The position numbers and the translations under genes are program-made. From NCBI RefSeq assembly GCF_047511655.1, contig NC_133387.1:19524353-19588352 (forward strand): DNA of 64,000 bases, given 5' to 3'. Of the stretch, positions 25,772 to 39,800 are shown piece after piece; positions within the stretch are counted from its first letter, which is position 1, and every line of letters starts with the position of its first letter. The DNA is from Castor canadensis. Taxonomy: Eukaryota > Chordata > Mammalia > Rodentia > Castoridae. Below the pieces are notes generated by a model. That model was not told the DNA's origin. It saw only the letters and a program-made list of their open reading frames with translations, and did not search any database.

Positions 25772-28700
25772 GAGAGATATGAGAGATACTCTCATATCTC
25801 AGAAAGGGAATCAGATGTATGAATAAGTAATTACACTGTAGTAAGTGTAATAATATTGTTGTGTTCTAAGTGATGTGATAGTAAGAGGGAGGGATAGTTG
25901 CCTTTGTTGTAGAGAACCAGCTAGAGGTTAGGGTAAGGAAGAGCCACTGAGGATAGAGGCATGCTTATATTTATTGAGCAATGGCTATATTTCTGGCATG
26001 ATGGATACCATGGCAAGCAAAGTCAGACACAGTCCCTTCAACATCTCAGGTCAAACATCCCTTCCTTATCTCTATCATCCTAAACTAGGGCAGTTTCCTC
26101 TGCTACATGCTTGCAAACACCTTGTAATTTTCTTTCATAGCACTTAACCAGAGTTTGCACATTGCTTCTCCTTATTAGAAAGCCAGCTTGTGAGGCAGGG
26201 ATTTGCCTGTCTTTGCTTAATCACCGTGCCTAAATGAGTAGTGAGTACATCCTGGACCGCAGTGGTAGGCTAAAATGCAAGATAGAAAGAGTGGGGCTTC
26301 TTGTTCAGTTGCCCTCAGCTCACCAAGTCCATAAGTCATTCCTCTCTTGCAAAGGGGTATAGGAGAGCTCAGGTGGGAGTGTCAAAACATGACTTCTCAA
26401 TACTTTCAGAAGCCTAAATGTTGCCAATTTACAGGCCAAAATGGACTGTGAGGAGAGGAGAGAGACATCCCACATAATCATGAGCAAAAGTCCTTTAGTC
26501 AGTTTGTTTTCACTGCAAATCCTTTATTAGTTGTTATTACAACAGGCACTTGTTGCCGTTTGGACCCATGACTTAGATTTTGTGATTAGGACTCTGCCAC
26601 TTCCTGGTTGAACCTGGGTGGGTGTTTCCCCAGTGTCAGATTCCTCATGCTGAAAATGTGGTACTGCTCTACCCACCCTGAGGGGTTCTTGAGACAGTGA
26701 TATGAATGCCCAAACAGGTTTAAACTATATTAAACTTAGATGTTAATATTATTCCCAGGGACACATTTGTGTGGCCTTTGCCAGCTCCCCTCAACCAATC
26801 CTTTCAGACTTCCAAGATGCATTTTTGAGATTGCAGATATTGACCCTTTATTTCTTCTTGGAGAGCACACAAGTCATTATTGTAAAGAAAAATTATATTT
26901 TCTCTTCTGATTTGAGCATAAGGATGGGATGGGGAAGGGAGGAGGGAAGTAGACAGGGAGAGTCTGCTGTGTTTTCTACAGGGAGTTGTAAAAATGACAG
27001 TGGAGATTTGTATCCAGATCCTGTTCCATCAGCGCTCCATCTGGTCCTGTGATGGTTACATGAGGCTGAGTATAGTTGAGGTGCAGTGGGGGTAAAAGAA
27101 GGAACAAATGGAAAATAAAATTGGAGGGTCCAAGCATAGTATGGTAGCTCCTTGCTGTACTATAACATATGGTAGTCCTCTCAAATCCTATTTGGAGCAA
27201 GGTGAAGTATAAATAAGGAGCTAAAGTTAATACACAATTAGTCAGGAGACATGGGATATTGTTAAAGTGCATTTTCCAAATCAAATCTAACAAAACTGAA
27301 ACAAAATAAGAATGAGGAAGAGAGACTCGAAGTAGGCCTTACAATAACACTAGAAATCTAGGTTTTAAAAATTATTAGTAGAGTCAATAAAAGCAACTCC
27401 ATCCAATTAATGTATGCTCTGATACTACCCCAAGAGAGCATTGCATTAGGTGTTAACTCTTAATGTTAGCCCTTAAAGTAGATAGTTACTGCTGACTTTA
27501 AGAACTAGAACAGAAGAAATAACAATAATTAGGAGCAAAGCTAAAGCTGTGAAACTATGAAACGCTGAAAGGCTAGATGAATGCCCCAGACGAAGGGATT
27601 CAGCCTTAGACTAACCCAAGCACAAGAGTGAACATCAACACAGAGGAAACGAGGACAAATTCTCAGAGAACCTAACTGCAAGAGATGGGAATGCTAGACA
27701 ACAGTAAGAAAGGTCCATGCTATAACATCTGTTATTTAGAGGGGACATGAAAGAAAGTACCCGGATATGAACTACTTTCTCAGAAAGTACCAATACCTTC
27801 CAGGGAATGATAGGATAATGAAAATCACTACATATAGAGCCACTTTTTGAGCTCTTATATGCCCCAGACATTGGGTTAACTATTTACACAAATTTAATCT
27901 TCACAGCTACTCTTGGGGAGAGAACTGCTATCTTTACATAATTGAAGAAGACACTGAGGCTTGTAGAAGTTAAATAATGCCCAGGTCACTCAAGTGACAA
28001 GCAGTAGAGCCAGATTTAAACTCAGCTTTGGTCCATTACTCTTAGTCAGTGTCTCAGAAGAATAAGAAACTTGGATGATGACTGAGGAGAGCTGAGCGCA
28101 TGTCCTGTATTCTGCTACTGGTTGACTCTATGACGTGGGCCCCATATCCTTCATCTATAAAATAACAAGACCAGGCTACATAGGTCTCCACGTACTCTTC
28201 TAGGTCTAAAATGCCATGACATTTTCTAACCAACACTCTATAGTTTACAAGAGGCATTTAAGTCAGAAGGAACATGCAGAATAATAATGGATCATATTCA
28301 GGCAAATTTTAAAAATAGGGTTACTATCTTGATAGCAGATGAAATAACAAAAAACACTAAGATATAATCAAGGTCACCAGAGAAGGTAAGTGGTACATAG
28401 AACAAAGAAAATCTAGTAATAAAATCAAATGCACAAATTTCAAACATGTAACAGAAAAATGTATAAACGAAGAGCTACCAGAAATGCACAAAATATATAG
28501 GCCTATCAGATCTGTCTTCAAGCAAGTTGTAGTTAGACTCTGAAATACAGCAGATCAAGAGGTTATAAGAAAGAAATGGGAATCCCTAACAAAATGTGAC
28601 GAGGAGTGAGCGAGAAATGAATGGAAAATGAAGTTGGAAGATCTGAGTATAGAATAATGAAGAAGGAATTTACTGACACATTTTGAGAACCTAAAGGTAG

Positions 28701-31700
28701 GACATATTACAATCAAGCAAACAAGTAGAAACAAATCCATCTTACTCTTTAACATAAAAGATATTTAGCAATTAGAAAAAGGCAGTCAGACCATTTATCA
28801 TATTATTTCAACTATATGTAACAATCTTGAAAGAAATCACTGAGGGTGAGTTATTACAAATAGTGTGTGAGGACAAGAGCTATGTCCATACAAAGAAGTG
28901 ATAACTAGAATAGCTGTCCCCTGCATCTGCAGGGATGTGTTCCAAGACCCCAGTGGATGCCTGAGGCTACAGATAATATAGAAATTTATGCATACTATGT
29001 TTTCTTCTGATATATGCATACCTATGACATAGTTTAATTTGTAAGTTAGGCACAGTAAGAGGTTAACAATAATAACCAGTAATAAAATAGAACCATTATA
29101 ATAATATGTGGAAATAAAAGTTATATGAACTTGATCTCTCTCAAAAGAATCAAGACAAATATTAATATTTTTAACTGCAGTTGGCCGCAGGTAATTGAAA
29201 CCAAGTGAAACTACAGATAAAGATACTTTATCTCACTCACCATCAATTTCTGTGGTTCCTGGCACTGAATAAGGGACACATAGTAGGACCTCATTAGCAT
29301 TTGATGAATGAATCAGATGTGGCAGTACTACGTACTCTATGGTTACACAGGTTTACATGCTCACTTCAGTAGCTCAGAAGGAATTTTGCAATGATGTAAG
29401 CAGAGAACACTTTTCCCTTTTTTCCAGATACCTAGATTCATAATTAAAGATTAAAAAAATCATATACACACATTTATATGTACATATAACACCACCTCTG
29501 TGTTCCAACCCTGTGTGCACAGTGCACTCCGCTTTGTTTTGGAGTCTTAAGAGATTTGTGAATCTAGACCTGACTGGACATTGGGCTTGCCCACGGAGCT
29601 CCATGCCCACTAGCTTCTCTGGGATGAGGTCCAGAACTCTCTCTAATGTTCAAATAGCCCACAAGTCCACTTGAGCAGCAAAAAAATCTCACAAACCTTT
29701 TATCTTCCTTACATGAGAATTGCTTGTTCATTTTCAAGAATAATCCTTTATGCTGTTTGTATGGAGTTCTGATTCAAAACTACCCTTTTCATATTGTTTT
29801 TAAAAAGTTACCTGACACCCACGCATAGGAAATCAATGTGAATCAATGCCCTGTATAGCTATCCTTATCTCAACCAGAAAAAACCCTTGTTCCTTCCTAT
29901 TATTGCTTATACTCTCTCTACAACAAAATTAGAAATAAGAGCAAAATAGTTTCTGCTTGGGTATTGAGGGGGTGGGGGGGAGAGGGAGGGGGCGGAGTGG
30001 GTGGTAAGGGAGGGGGTGGGGGCAGGGGGGGAGAAATGACCCAAGCCTTGTATGCACATATGAATAATAAAAGAAAAAAAATAAATAAAAAGTTACCTGA
30101 ATGAATGCAGTATGCCACAGTGACAAATACGATCAAGGTGCTGGGGTCCCTAACCTACCTCCAAATCATAATGTCCACAGGAGACAGATGAGGTCGGTAG
30201 CCTGAACCTCTATTAAGCAAAGATGTTAGAGACTGACTCACAGCTTGGGTCACCTCCATGGGCAGATAGGCCAGGTAGGCACTGAGAGTTCTCACAGAGG
30301 CCAAAGGGACAAGCCCACCAGAACTGAGAAGCACACCTTTGAGACTGCCCTCAGATCTCTTCTATTGGTATGATATGAAGGAGCCTGAAGGCAGAGGTCA
30401 GGGATTGCCATGGTCTCTGAGGACACAGGAATCTGGCAACCCAGACTTTAGGTTGTGCAGCTCTCAATAGTACAGAGATAAATTGTTGGGAAACATAAGT
30501 TGTGAAGCTGTGTGTGAGAGCCATGCCGTGATCTGGAGTCTAGGGAGGGTTCTCTGATGCTGGGGTGCGGGAATGGTACCCACTAAGGATGTCGCAGAGC
30601 TCTGTGTTGCCTTCATGTTGTGTCCCAGCACCTGACTCCTCTTCCTGGCTTTGTGTCTCCAGCACTGGGGTTGAACCTAGGTGTCTCTCCCCTGCCCACC
30701 TCTGCTACCTGTCCAAAGTTTCATAGGGTTCACGACGAATCTGCTTTAGAGGTTGGCAGGAGCTCCCTGCAACTGGGAAGAGCAGGGCCATTTGTTGCCT
30801 TTATATGAGTTAGGACTTGAGTTCAAAAGGCCCCCTTGGGGCTGGTGATGGGCCAGGGTAGGAGGATCTTGGGAGTAACCACATTCTTCCCCTCTTTAGG
30901 CTGCCCATTCTTCAGGGAGGGACATTTGCTTTTTTGGCACCCTCTCTGGCTATGCTCTCTCTTCCGGCCTGGAAATGCCCAGAGTGGACACTAAATGCCA
31001 CCCAGGTGAACATCAGCTCTCCTGAATTCACTGAGGAATGGCAGAAGAGGATGCGAGAGGTAACAGGGCCAGGAGGTGGGTGGGATAGATGGATGGAGGT
31101 GATAAAAACAGAGGCTTCTGAGTGGATTCATGTGTTCTATGTTCACTAACTGCCTGCCAGGAAGGATGCTGGGTGTTAAGATGCTGATGCAGATAAGATA
31201 GGCAAGGAGTTTGTCCTCAGAGAGCTAACATTCTCGAATGTATAGAACAGGCGTGATAGAACAGGATGGGAGGGAAAGAGAGAGAAACACCCCAACAGGA
31301 AAATGAAAGAGGGAAATTGCAGAGCATCGTAAGGGCAATGAAGAAAATAAAACAGGATGACTTGTGAGATGGGGATTGGGGGTATTGGAGTGGAAAGCAT
31401 GGGGAGTGAAGAGGGTATTCTTATAAACCCTGTTGCATCCTTCACAAACAGTACAAGTGACAGAGACATTCATATTTTCTTTAAGACAGTTACTGTTTAT
31501 TTTTGTGTTTGTGACATGGAGAGTTCCCTAATGCAGGAGTTAACAAACTATGATCCCTGGACCAAGTCCTATCTATGGCCTGTTCTCTTACTGCCCATGA
31601 ACTAAGAATTATTTTTATATTTTTCAAAGGTTGTTTTTTAGAAAAGGAATGTGTGTCAGAAACCACACATGGCACAAAATGTAAAATATTTGCTTGCTGG

Positions 31701-33739
31701 TTTTTTACAGAGAAAGTTTACCAGGTAGGGTAGGGCTCCTCTTGCCCAGATCTAAGGCAGTCTGTCATCTACATGTTTTCCCCACATTACCCCAAAAAGT
31801 CCAATGCAATGAGCCACAAACCCAGTTTTATCTGTGGTATTTTAGCTCCCTCTGTTGACCAAATATTTTTCACGAGTGGTATAAATGAGAGAAAGTTCTT
31901 TCAAGTCTCAACCTCGTTTTCTTAACTGACTGATTGGTTGGTTTAAATCACTGAGTCAGCATCATTGGGAGGAAATGTGGATTGCCCATGTCTCAGTGAA
32001 ATATATTTTCCCACACATCGCAAATCTGTAAACAACCAATGTCAGCAGACCAACTGCATATTGCAGTCTAGCCACAGATGGAAGTATAATGAATATCAGG
32101 ATTGCTGTGACTTCCTGACGTTCCAGAAGTGAGGGACAGGGAAAAGTGAACAAGGATTATGCTTTGAAAAAAACAGTGGCTGCAGAAAAAAAGTAGGAAA
32201 CTGTGGGAAGAAATAGCAAGAAACACATTAGACCAATTTAAAGCTCACCTTCCAGTAGCATGGTATTTTGAGCTGCACAGACCCCACTCATGTTATCAAC
32301 ATGTAAAAATGATGGACGAACTATATTTTCAAATGCATGCTTGAGCTGAAAGCCAACTTGTAATGCTGCTTTCTAGAAGCACAGGTAGAAATTGTAAATC
32401 ACAATGATGGTCACGATGAAGCATTACAGCAGATTTAGGACCAAGTTTAGAAGCTTGGGTTTTAATGATAGACCGGGATCCTGAAAGAGCATCCCCTTCA
32501 GTGAGTGGCGCTCCATGATAATTCCACTCACCCTCCAGCGCAGGGAATTAGTTCGGAATCCTTTTCGTTCTGCTCAGGGGTCCGTGGGAAGTGGAACACA
32601 GATCTGCATGAGAAACAAAAACTCCCACTGCGACACAGGTGGTGCAGTGGAAAATATCTCAAGCTCACAAGTTAAAACTGGTCCTGACCATGAAATACCC
32701 ATGGTTCTCAGCAGAAAAAAATGTAAAATCACTCTGGAGGGTATTTCCACATTCTAGGGTACACAAGACTCCCACAGGAATTTCTCTGTAGATGAGCTCA
32801 CAGATGTAAATTTCATTTCACACAAGGAAATAATGAGATGTAAGAATAGCAGAAACAAGAGATAATCAATTTGAAAGAGGCTATAAGTCAATATGCTTCA
32901 ATTAATTTAAAAATCAAAAAGCAATAGAAACTACAACACAAAAGAAGATAAAATGAAAGGGGAACAGAAAAATTTAATAGAACCAAATAGAATTTTAGCA
33001 ATAAAAATATAGCCATTGCAATTTAAAAATGCACGTAATGGTTACATAGCATTCATTCACAGATAGCAAAGGTTGACTTTAAAGACCATCTACGGAAATA
33101 ATCCAGAATGGAGCATAGAGGGATAAGAAGATGGGAAGTGTGAACCAGAGGATAAGAAATGGTGAAAACAGAAAGAAAAGTCCACCTTGGGTCTAATTGG
33201 AATTCCTAGAGGCGATGCTAGAGAAAATGGAAAAAGGGCTGTGTTAGAAGAGATACGATTGCTGATAATTTAGAACATAGGAAAAATGTGAACTCTCAGG
33301 TTGAACAAAAGTACACAAAGTCCAAAGTAGAATAAATCCACAACTAGACACAATATAACGAAACTGTCATATCTAATACAAAGAGAAAAATCTTTAAAGC
33401 AATGAGAAATACAAAAACATCAGAAGGCTGGAAGACAATGAAATACTTTCAAAACACTAAGAGGAAAACATTGTCATTCTAGAATTCTGTCCCCAACTGT
33501 AGAAGTCCATGTCATACAAGATTAATGGCAAAATAAAGACATTTTAAGTTAAATAAAGACAAAAGAGAGTTTGTTAGTCACAGACCTTAAATTGAAATAG
33601 CTACTAAAAGATATTCTTAAGCAGGGTGCAGTGGCACATGTCTATAATCTCAGCACTCAGGAGACTGAGGCAGGAGGACTGGATTGCAAGTTTGAGGCTA
33701 GCCTGAGCTATGTAGTGAGACCCTTCAGAGAGAGAGAGG

Positions 33740-33793
<54 letters not shown>

Positions 33794-33854
33794 AGAAGAA
33801 GAAGAAGAAGAAGAAGAAGAGGAAGAGGAGGAGGAGGAGGAGGAGGAGGAGGAG

Positions 33855-33895
<41 letters not shown>

Positions 33896-36800
33896 AGAAG
33901 GAGGAGGAGGAAGATGAGGAGGAGGAAGAAAAGGAGGAAGAGGAAGACAGGGAGGGACTTCCTTTTCTCATAAGGCACTATTTCTATCATGGGGCCTCAT
34001 CCTCCTGACCTCATCTAAACCTAATTACTTTCCAGACCCCCATTTTCAAATACCGTCACAATGGGGGCTAGGACTTTTATATATAAATTTGGAAGGGGAC
34101 AATTCAGTACACAGTAATAAGTATACCTACGTAAATACTTCCTATAGGAAAATATAACAAAAGGCATACTAAGAATCAAAGGCAGTGGAAAAATAAGCAA
34201 ATATTTGACAATAACAGCAATGGAAACAGAGAATATGGTGATGGGAGTTAATATTTTTTAGTGATTGTACTAGTTGGGTGGAGAGTGGAAAATTTATTTA
34301 ACTGTAGGCTTTGTTCGGTGAGATATTCACATTAAAAAGTTAACAGTAACTTCTAAAAGAATAAAAAGAGAAGGTGGACTATTCCAAACTGTTAAGTAAA
34401 AAAGGAGAAGTAAACTCATTTAGTCTAATAGATCAGAGTTTGGTCCAGGAGCCAAATCTGGCCCATTGCCTATTTTTGAGTAGCCTGTGAGCTAAGAATA
34501 GTTTTACATTTTAAATGGTAATTTAAAAAGAAAAATAATATATCCTGACATGTCAAAATTATATGAAATTCAAATTTCAATGTCTATAAATGAAGCATTA
34601 TTGGAACACAGCTATGCTCATTTGTTTGCATCTTGTCTGGAAAAGTTGCAACAGAGCCCGTATGGCCACCAAACCTAAAATATTCACTAACTGGATCCTT
34701 ACAGAAAAAGTTTGCTGACTCCTGCAACAGGAAACAGGAGAACAGAAAAATATAGCAGCAAGACATTCAACATACCACTGAATGAAGCTAGTGTTTTGAG
34801 TCATTGTCAGTATCATGGCTATGATTAATCAGTCATTTTGAAGCTCATTTCCTGAAAAGCTTCATGTTAAATGAAAACGTCCAACGGGCAGTTGGAAACA
34901 CATTGGAGAGAAGAATGAGATGGGAGCTTCCCATCCCTCTGTTCCTTTGGGTGTCAGCTTTGGCTCTGCACTGCTTTGGAATGCATCATGTAGGGGTGAC
35001 CAGCTTGGGCAGTGGGCTGTCGAAGCTGGGCCTGTCAGGGTGGCCTGGGCTGGGCTGAAGCTCACTCTTTCCCTTCAGTTGCAGGGTGCTATTATGGTCG
35101 CTTCCTGTGTCCAGATGCTAGTGGGCTTCTCAGGCCTCATTGGCTTCCTCATGCGCTTCATTGGCCCCTTGACCATTGCTCCGACCATTTCCCTGGTGGC
35201 CCTGCCTCTCTTTGATTCTGTGGGCAATGAGGCCGGGACCCACTGGGGGATTTCCATCATGTAAGTACTCTTTGGGGACAGTGGCCAGCTGAGTCCTCTT
35301 TAGTTGATGATCTGGTAAGAATAATAAGAGTCTGGGATATTGCAAACTCTTGTAGTTTATAAATACTTTACTTTCACGAACATTATCATACTTTAAAAGG
35401 CACTGAAGCTGCTATTTATGATTCGTTATTACTGCTAATTATTGTGACCTTATTAATACTCAGATAATGAGTTGATCACAAGCAGTGTATAAGCATAATA
35501 GTGTGTACAAAACATCCATCCTACAGGTCCCCTGCCAACTACGGTTTCATTAAGTTGGGAAGCGTTCATTAAGAACGGTCCCAGCTGTCAAGCATATTAC
35601 AGTCTCAGAGACACGACTGGGACCCAGAACTGAGATACCAGGAGACAGCTGTAGGGTGCTGTTGGTGTTTTGGGGTTGGAGTAGGGTGATGATGGCCAGC
35701 TGGGAAGGTCAGCGAGGCATCACAGAAAACGAGGCCTTAAGCATTCTCACTGAGATTTGAAGGGACTTGGGGGGACTCTCATTCACTCTGTTCTTTGTGG
35801 AGCAGAGGTGTGAAGATCATCAGATCTGCAGAATGGCCTGGGAGATAAGATGGCCTCACTTGGGCCTCATTGATTCTAACTGCGTAATCTGTCTGGCTGC
35901 CGGCAGCTTATTTCTCTCTGACCCCTGGAAACAAAGGCATCCTACCTCACTATTTTTCTTCGGCCCCAGAAGCTTCCAACAGGGAGCAGCCTCTCTTCAG
36001 GGATGGCAGGACCTGCCTATACTGCAGACAGGGAACCTTGGTCCCACAGACACATGGTGGCTCAGCTTCTTGGTCCATCTGCAAAGGCTGGCGTGCTTCC
36101 CTCCTGGGATGAGTTCAGTGGCCAGGTTGGGTGTGTTCCTTGTTTCTGTTTCAGGACCATCTTCTTCATCGTGGTGTTTTCTCAGTTCCTGAAAAACATC
36201 CCGCTGCCTGTGCCAGCTTACGGAGGAAAGAAGTGTCACATTTCTAAGTTCTACCTGTTTCAGGTCTTCCCTGTAAGAAGCACCCCTTACCCTCTTCTAC
36301 TCTTAGTCAACTCACCTGGAGAGTGCAGAGCAGCCAATCTATGCCCTGGTGGCCTCAAATTGAATGATCCTCAATCTACTGTGGCCTCTTTACAGAGGTG
36401 TGTGGGGTGCACCCCCCTAACGGTTGATGGCGTGCCATCTCGGGAGCCGTTGGTCATTGTTCTGGGCGCTGGTGTGGGACAGCCTTCTCATGGTCCCTGC
36501 TGTCCTCATAGCTGGGACAGACAGCCAGGTTCATCTCTAATAACATGAAACCAAGGGCCAACTTGCTTAGATCAGGGTCTTCCTCAGTGGCTCCTGGGTG
36601 ACTCAAATGCTTATAATGATGGTGGTGCCTGAGTGGTCCCTGTTGAATTCACTCCCTGTCAACCACATAGATATGCCTTCAGGTTTAATTTAAATGCAAA
36701 CTGTATTTCTCATGTAAAAAGTTACTTCCACATAATGATTCTATGATCTCTCAAAAACCCCACAAGGCAGTGATTGGAGTATATTGGAGAATGTGCTAAA

Positions 36801-39800
36801 AATACAAAGTTCTGGGGTTCCCACCACCAGAACTGAGGACCTCACTTAAAGAAATCCTATTTCAGGGTCTGCAGAGCAGTGATTATAGTTCTGTGGTTCA
36901 GATGAAGAAACTGAGGCTTAGAGACTTTGCGCCAAGTTCATGTGGTCAGAAAATGGTGGAAAGAGAGCCAGATTGTAATCCCTTTGTTCCAGGTTATACC
37001 CAGTGCACTAGACATGTCGGCCCCAAGTTTGCCCAAGGTCTCCTCCCATGGTTCATTTTGTACTTCTATTTCCAGCCTATTTGCCAATTTATCCATGGGC
37101 ACAGCAGGCTCTTGTTGTCACTAGCAGGGTCAGTAACCCAATCCCTCATCTCAAAGCACTTCCCAAACCCTCTCCTCAGGGAGAAAGGGAGCTGGGGCAG
37201 GCAGAGCTTGAAGAGTGGTTCCCTCCACAGGTGATGCTGGCCCTCTGCATCTCTTGGCTCATCTGCTTCCTGCTCACTATCAACAATGTCCTCCCCTCAG
37301 CCCCCACTGCATATGGGTACCAGGCCCGCACGGATGCCAAAGGCAATGTCCTGAGTCAGGCCCCATGGTTTCGCTTCCCTTATCCAGGTGAGGAGAAGAT
37401 GGGAGCCCCTTCTTGCTTGGGACACATGCTTCCTGGGACTGTCCGTGGGGCTCAGGGTACTGGGTAGAGAATTGAATAAGGGCTAGGGGAGGAATTGATG
37501 GGGAGGGATGGGCCCCAGGGGATCCACATATGACTCCTAAGAGAAGAAGTAGACTCTAGTGGTGGAGTGGCTCAAGCAGTAAGAGTGCTTGCCTAGCAAG
37601 CATGAGGTCCTGAGTTCAAACCCCGGTACCACCAAAAAAAAAAAAAAAAAAGAAGAAGAAGAAATAGAGCCTAGGTTGTTCTAAGAATTCCTTGGGAGGC
37701 TCATACTCTCAGATCCACCTCAGAGCTGGGCTATATTCTTAGTCCTCCTCCTTCTTGCCCAGAACCCATAGGCCTGGGAGTCTGTGGAGGTGAAAGAAGC
37801 CATGACTTCCAACCGGACTTTTGTGTCTCCTGGTGGATTCAGTGGATCTCACTCAAGGGAGGCCTGGGGATGAATTTGATATTTTTGGGGAGACCAGGGC
37901 ATCCCTTAGGCTACTTCTGGTCTCTTTTCCCTGTGGTTCATGGAGAAACATAACCAGGGTCCAACAAGGACCACCTGGCCTCATGGACTATGGACCTGAG
38001 GCCTCCCTTCCAAAAGGGAGTCTTAGCTTCCAATAGTTTCAAAGAAGATGCCCAATTTCTGGGTTTCTCTGCAAAGCAACTTCAAGTTCTGGCCATCTGA
38101 TCCATCTTCAGGGAGCAATGGCAGTGCAGGAACCCCAGCCAAAGCCTCTGGACAGTTGTGAGGGACTGTGCCCAGTCTTTAAAGTCTTTCAGAGAAATAA
38201 CTTGGGGTTCAGGAGCCTCTTCTGACTGGACATTCTCTCCATATCGTATTTTCAGGACAGTGGGGCCTCCCCACCTTCAGTCTGGCTGGGGTCTTTGGGA
38301 TCATCGCTGGAGTGATCTCTTCAATGGTGGAGTCGGTGGGCGATTATTATGCCTGTGCCCGTCTGATAGGGGCCCCACCCCCTCCAAAGCACGCCATCAA
38401 CCGTGGTATTGGCATTGAGGGCCTCGGCTGCCTCCTGGCAGGGGCCTTGGGGACAGGAAATGGCACCACTTCCTTCAGCGAGAACATCGGGGCATTGGGC
38501 ATCACCAAGGTAAGGCTGCTGACAGTGGCTTCTGGGGACAAGCCAGGAGCCTGAATCTGCCACCCTACAAGTTAGTTTCCTGTTGTTGCTGTAACAAATC
38601 ATCATAAAGTTACAGCTTCAAGCAATCCACATGTATTATTTTATTAACCCAGAGGTCAGGAATCAAACCTGGATCTCATAGAGATAAAATGGTGGTTTTG
38701 GCAGGGCTGTATTCATCTCTGAAGGCTTTGGTGTAGGGTTGGGGAGTGGGGAAGACACCCATGGCCTGGTCTTTTCTGTAATCAAAAAACTGCCATGTCC
38801 TTGGGCTCTGTCTCCTTCCTCCATCTTCCTCTGCCACAGCTGGGAAGGTTCTCTACTTAGAAGGCCCATGGATAATTCAGAAGCCTGTCCCCATTTCTAG
38901 GTACTTATTCACGCTTGCAAAGTTCCTGTTGCCATGCATGGCAACATATTTTCAGGTTTGGTCGTTAGGACATGGGTACCTTTTCAAGAGCCATGGTTCT
39001 GCTTTTTACTCTTGACCTTCTCTGATCGTGGTGATTTTACAAATAACTCTATCTTGGCACTGGCAGGCATTGGTGGCTTTCTGAGCACTGAAGAAATTCC
39101 TTACTTTCTGAGGTTTAGGTGGGAGTCCATCACCTCTAGTCCAGCTTGGAATAGTTAACTGCACCCTGGCTAGCCCCACCTGATAAACCCAGGAACCCTC
39201 ATGCTCAGTGGTCTCTGAAACCCACACACGCCAGCCCTAACTTCTGCATTCTTGGTCATTGTGAGTTCATCTCATCACAACTGCTTGCTGTCTAGAAATT
39301 TACCTGCGGCTTCTATTTCCTTTCCTTTTTGGTGGTATTGAGGTTAGAACTCAGGGCCTCATGCTTGACAGGCAGGCATTCTACTACTTGAATCACTTCT
39401 TCAGCCCTTTTTTTATGTTGGATATTTTCGAGATAGGGTCTCGAACAATTTGCTCAGGTTGGCTTCGAACCTCAATCCTCTTGATCTCTGCCTCCTGAGT
39501 AGCTAGGGTTACAGGTGTGAGCCATCATTACTCCTTCCCTGTCCTCTTTGTTTCCTTCCCAGGGCCATAGCCTGATCATTCATTTCCTGGCAGTAGTGCC
39601 TCATCCTCCTTCTTTCCAGGGTCTTGTCCACCTAGCACATGGCTGTTCAACGATCTTTCTAGAACTCAATTACAACAGGATTAATCGCTGTTTAAAATCT
39701 TTTCACAGCTTTCCATTTTCCACAATAAATTTCCAAAGGATTAGCAAGAATTCTTCAGGATGGTGCTTTCTAAAGTGACTTAGAAAAAGTCAGTATTTGT

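Larger units (their letters stand above)
14899..30899 (+). other. SLC23A4 intron 3 (16.0 kb)
   Basis: The largest intron. It carries LTR relics, two old L1 fragments, a U2 retropseudogene, several B1/ID SINEs, MIR fragments, a Tigger relic and a small young L1. The stretches 15420-16490, 17226-18610, 19160-19795, 21860-22625, 23190-23925, 26060-26550, 26720-27840, 28220-28900 and 30101-30890 have no feature I can name; 27300-28600 is A-rich and may be very old L1 sequence. Confidence 0.6.
31060..35078 (+). other. SLC23A4 intron 4 (4019 bp)
   Basis: Contains two copies of an old hAT-like repeat, an A-rich region resembling ancient L1 3' sequence, and a B1 whose tail has expanded into a polypurine tract, followed by an LTR fragment. 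31740-33060 has no recognised feature. Confidence 0.6.
35261..38255 (+). other. SLC23A4 introns 5-7 (894, 958 and 868 bp, exons 6-7 between)
   Basis: Intron 5 (35261-36154) has no recognisable repeat. Intron 6 (36273-37230) has a weak MER20-like stretch near 36785-36875 and a MIR-like fragment. Intron 7 (37388-38255) holds one well-preserved ID-like SINE. Nothing else was supported. Confidence 0.55.

Noticed and set aside
33604-34008. Open frames rich in Arg/Glu/Lys (plus) or Ser/Leu/Pro (minus)
   Set aside because: Products of GA, GAA and GGA triplet repeats in the tail of a B1 SINE.
35767-36548. Overlapping 141- and 181-codon frames around exon 6
   Set aside because: They run through intron sequence in other frames; only the spliced frame of 36155-36272 aligns with the SLC23 family.
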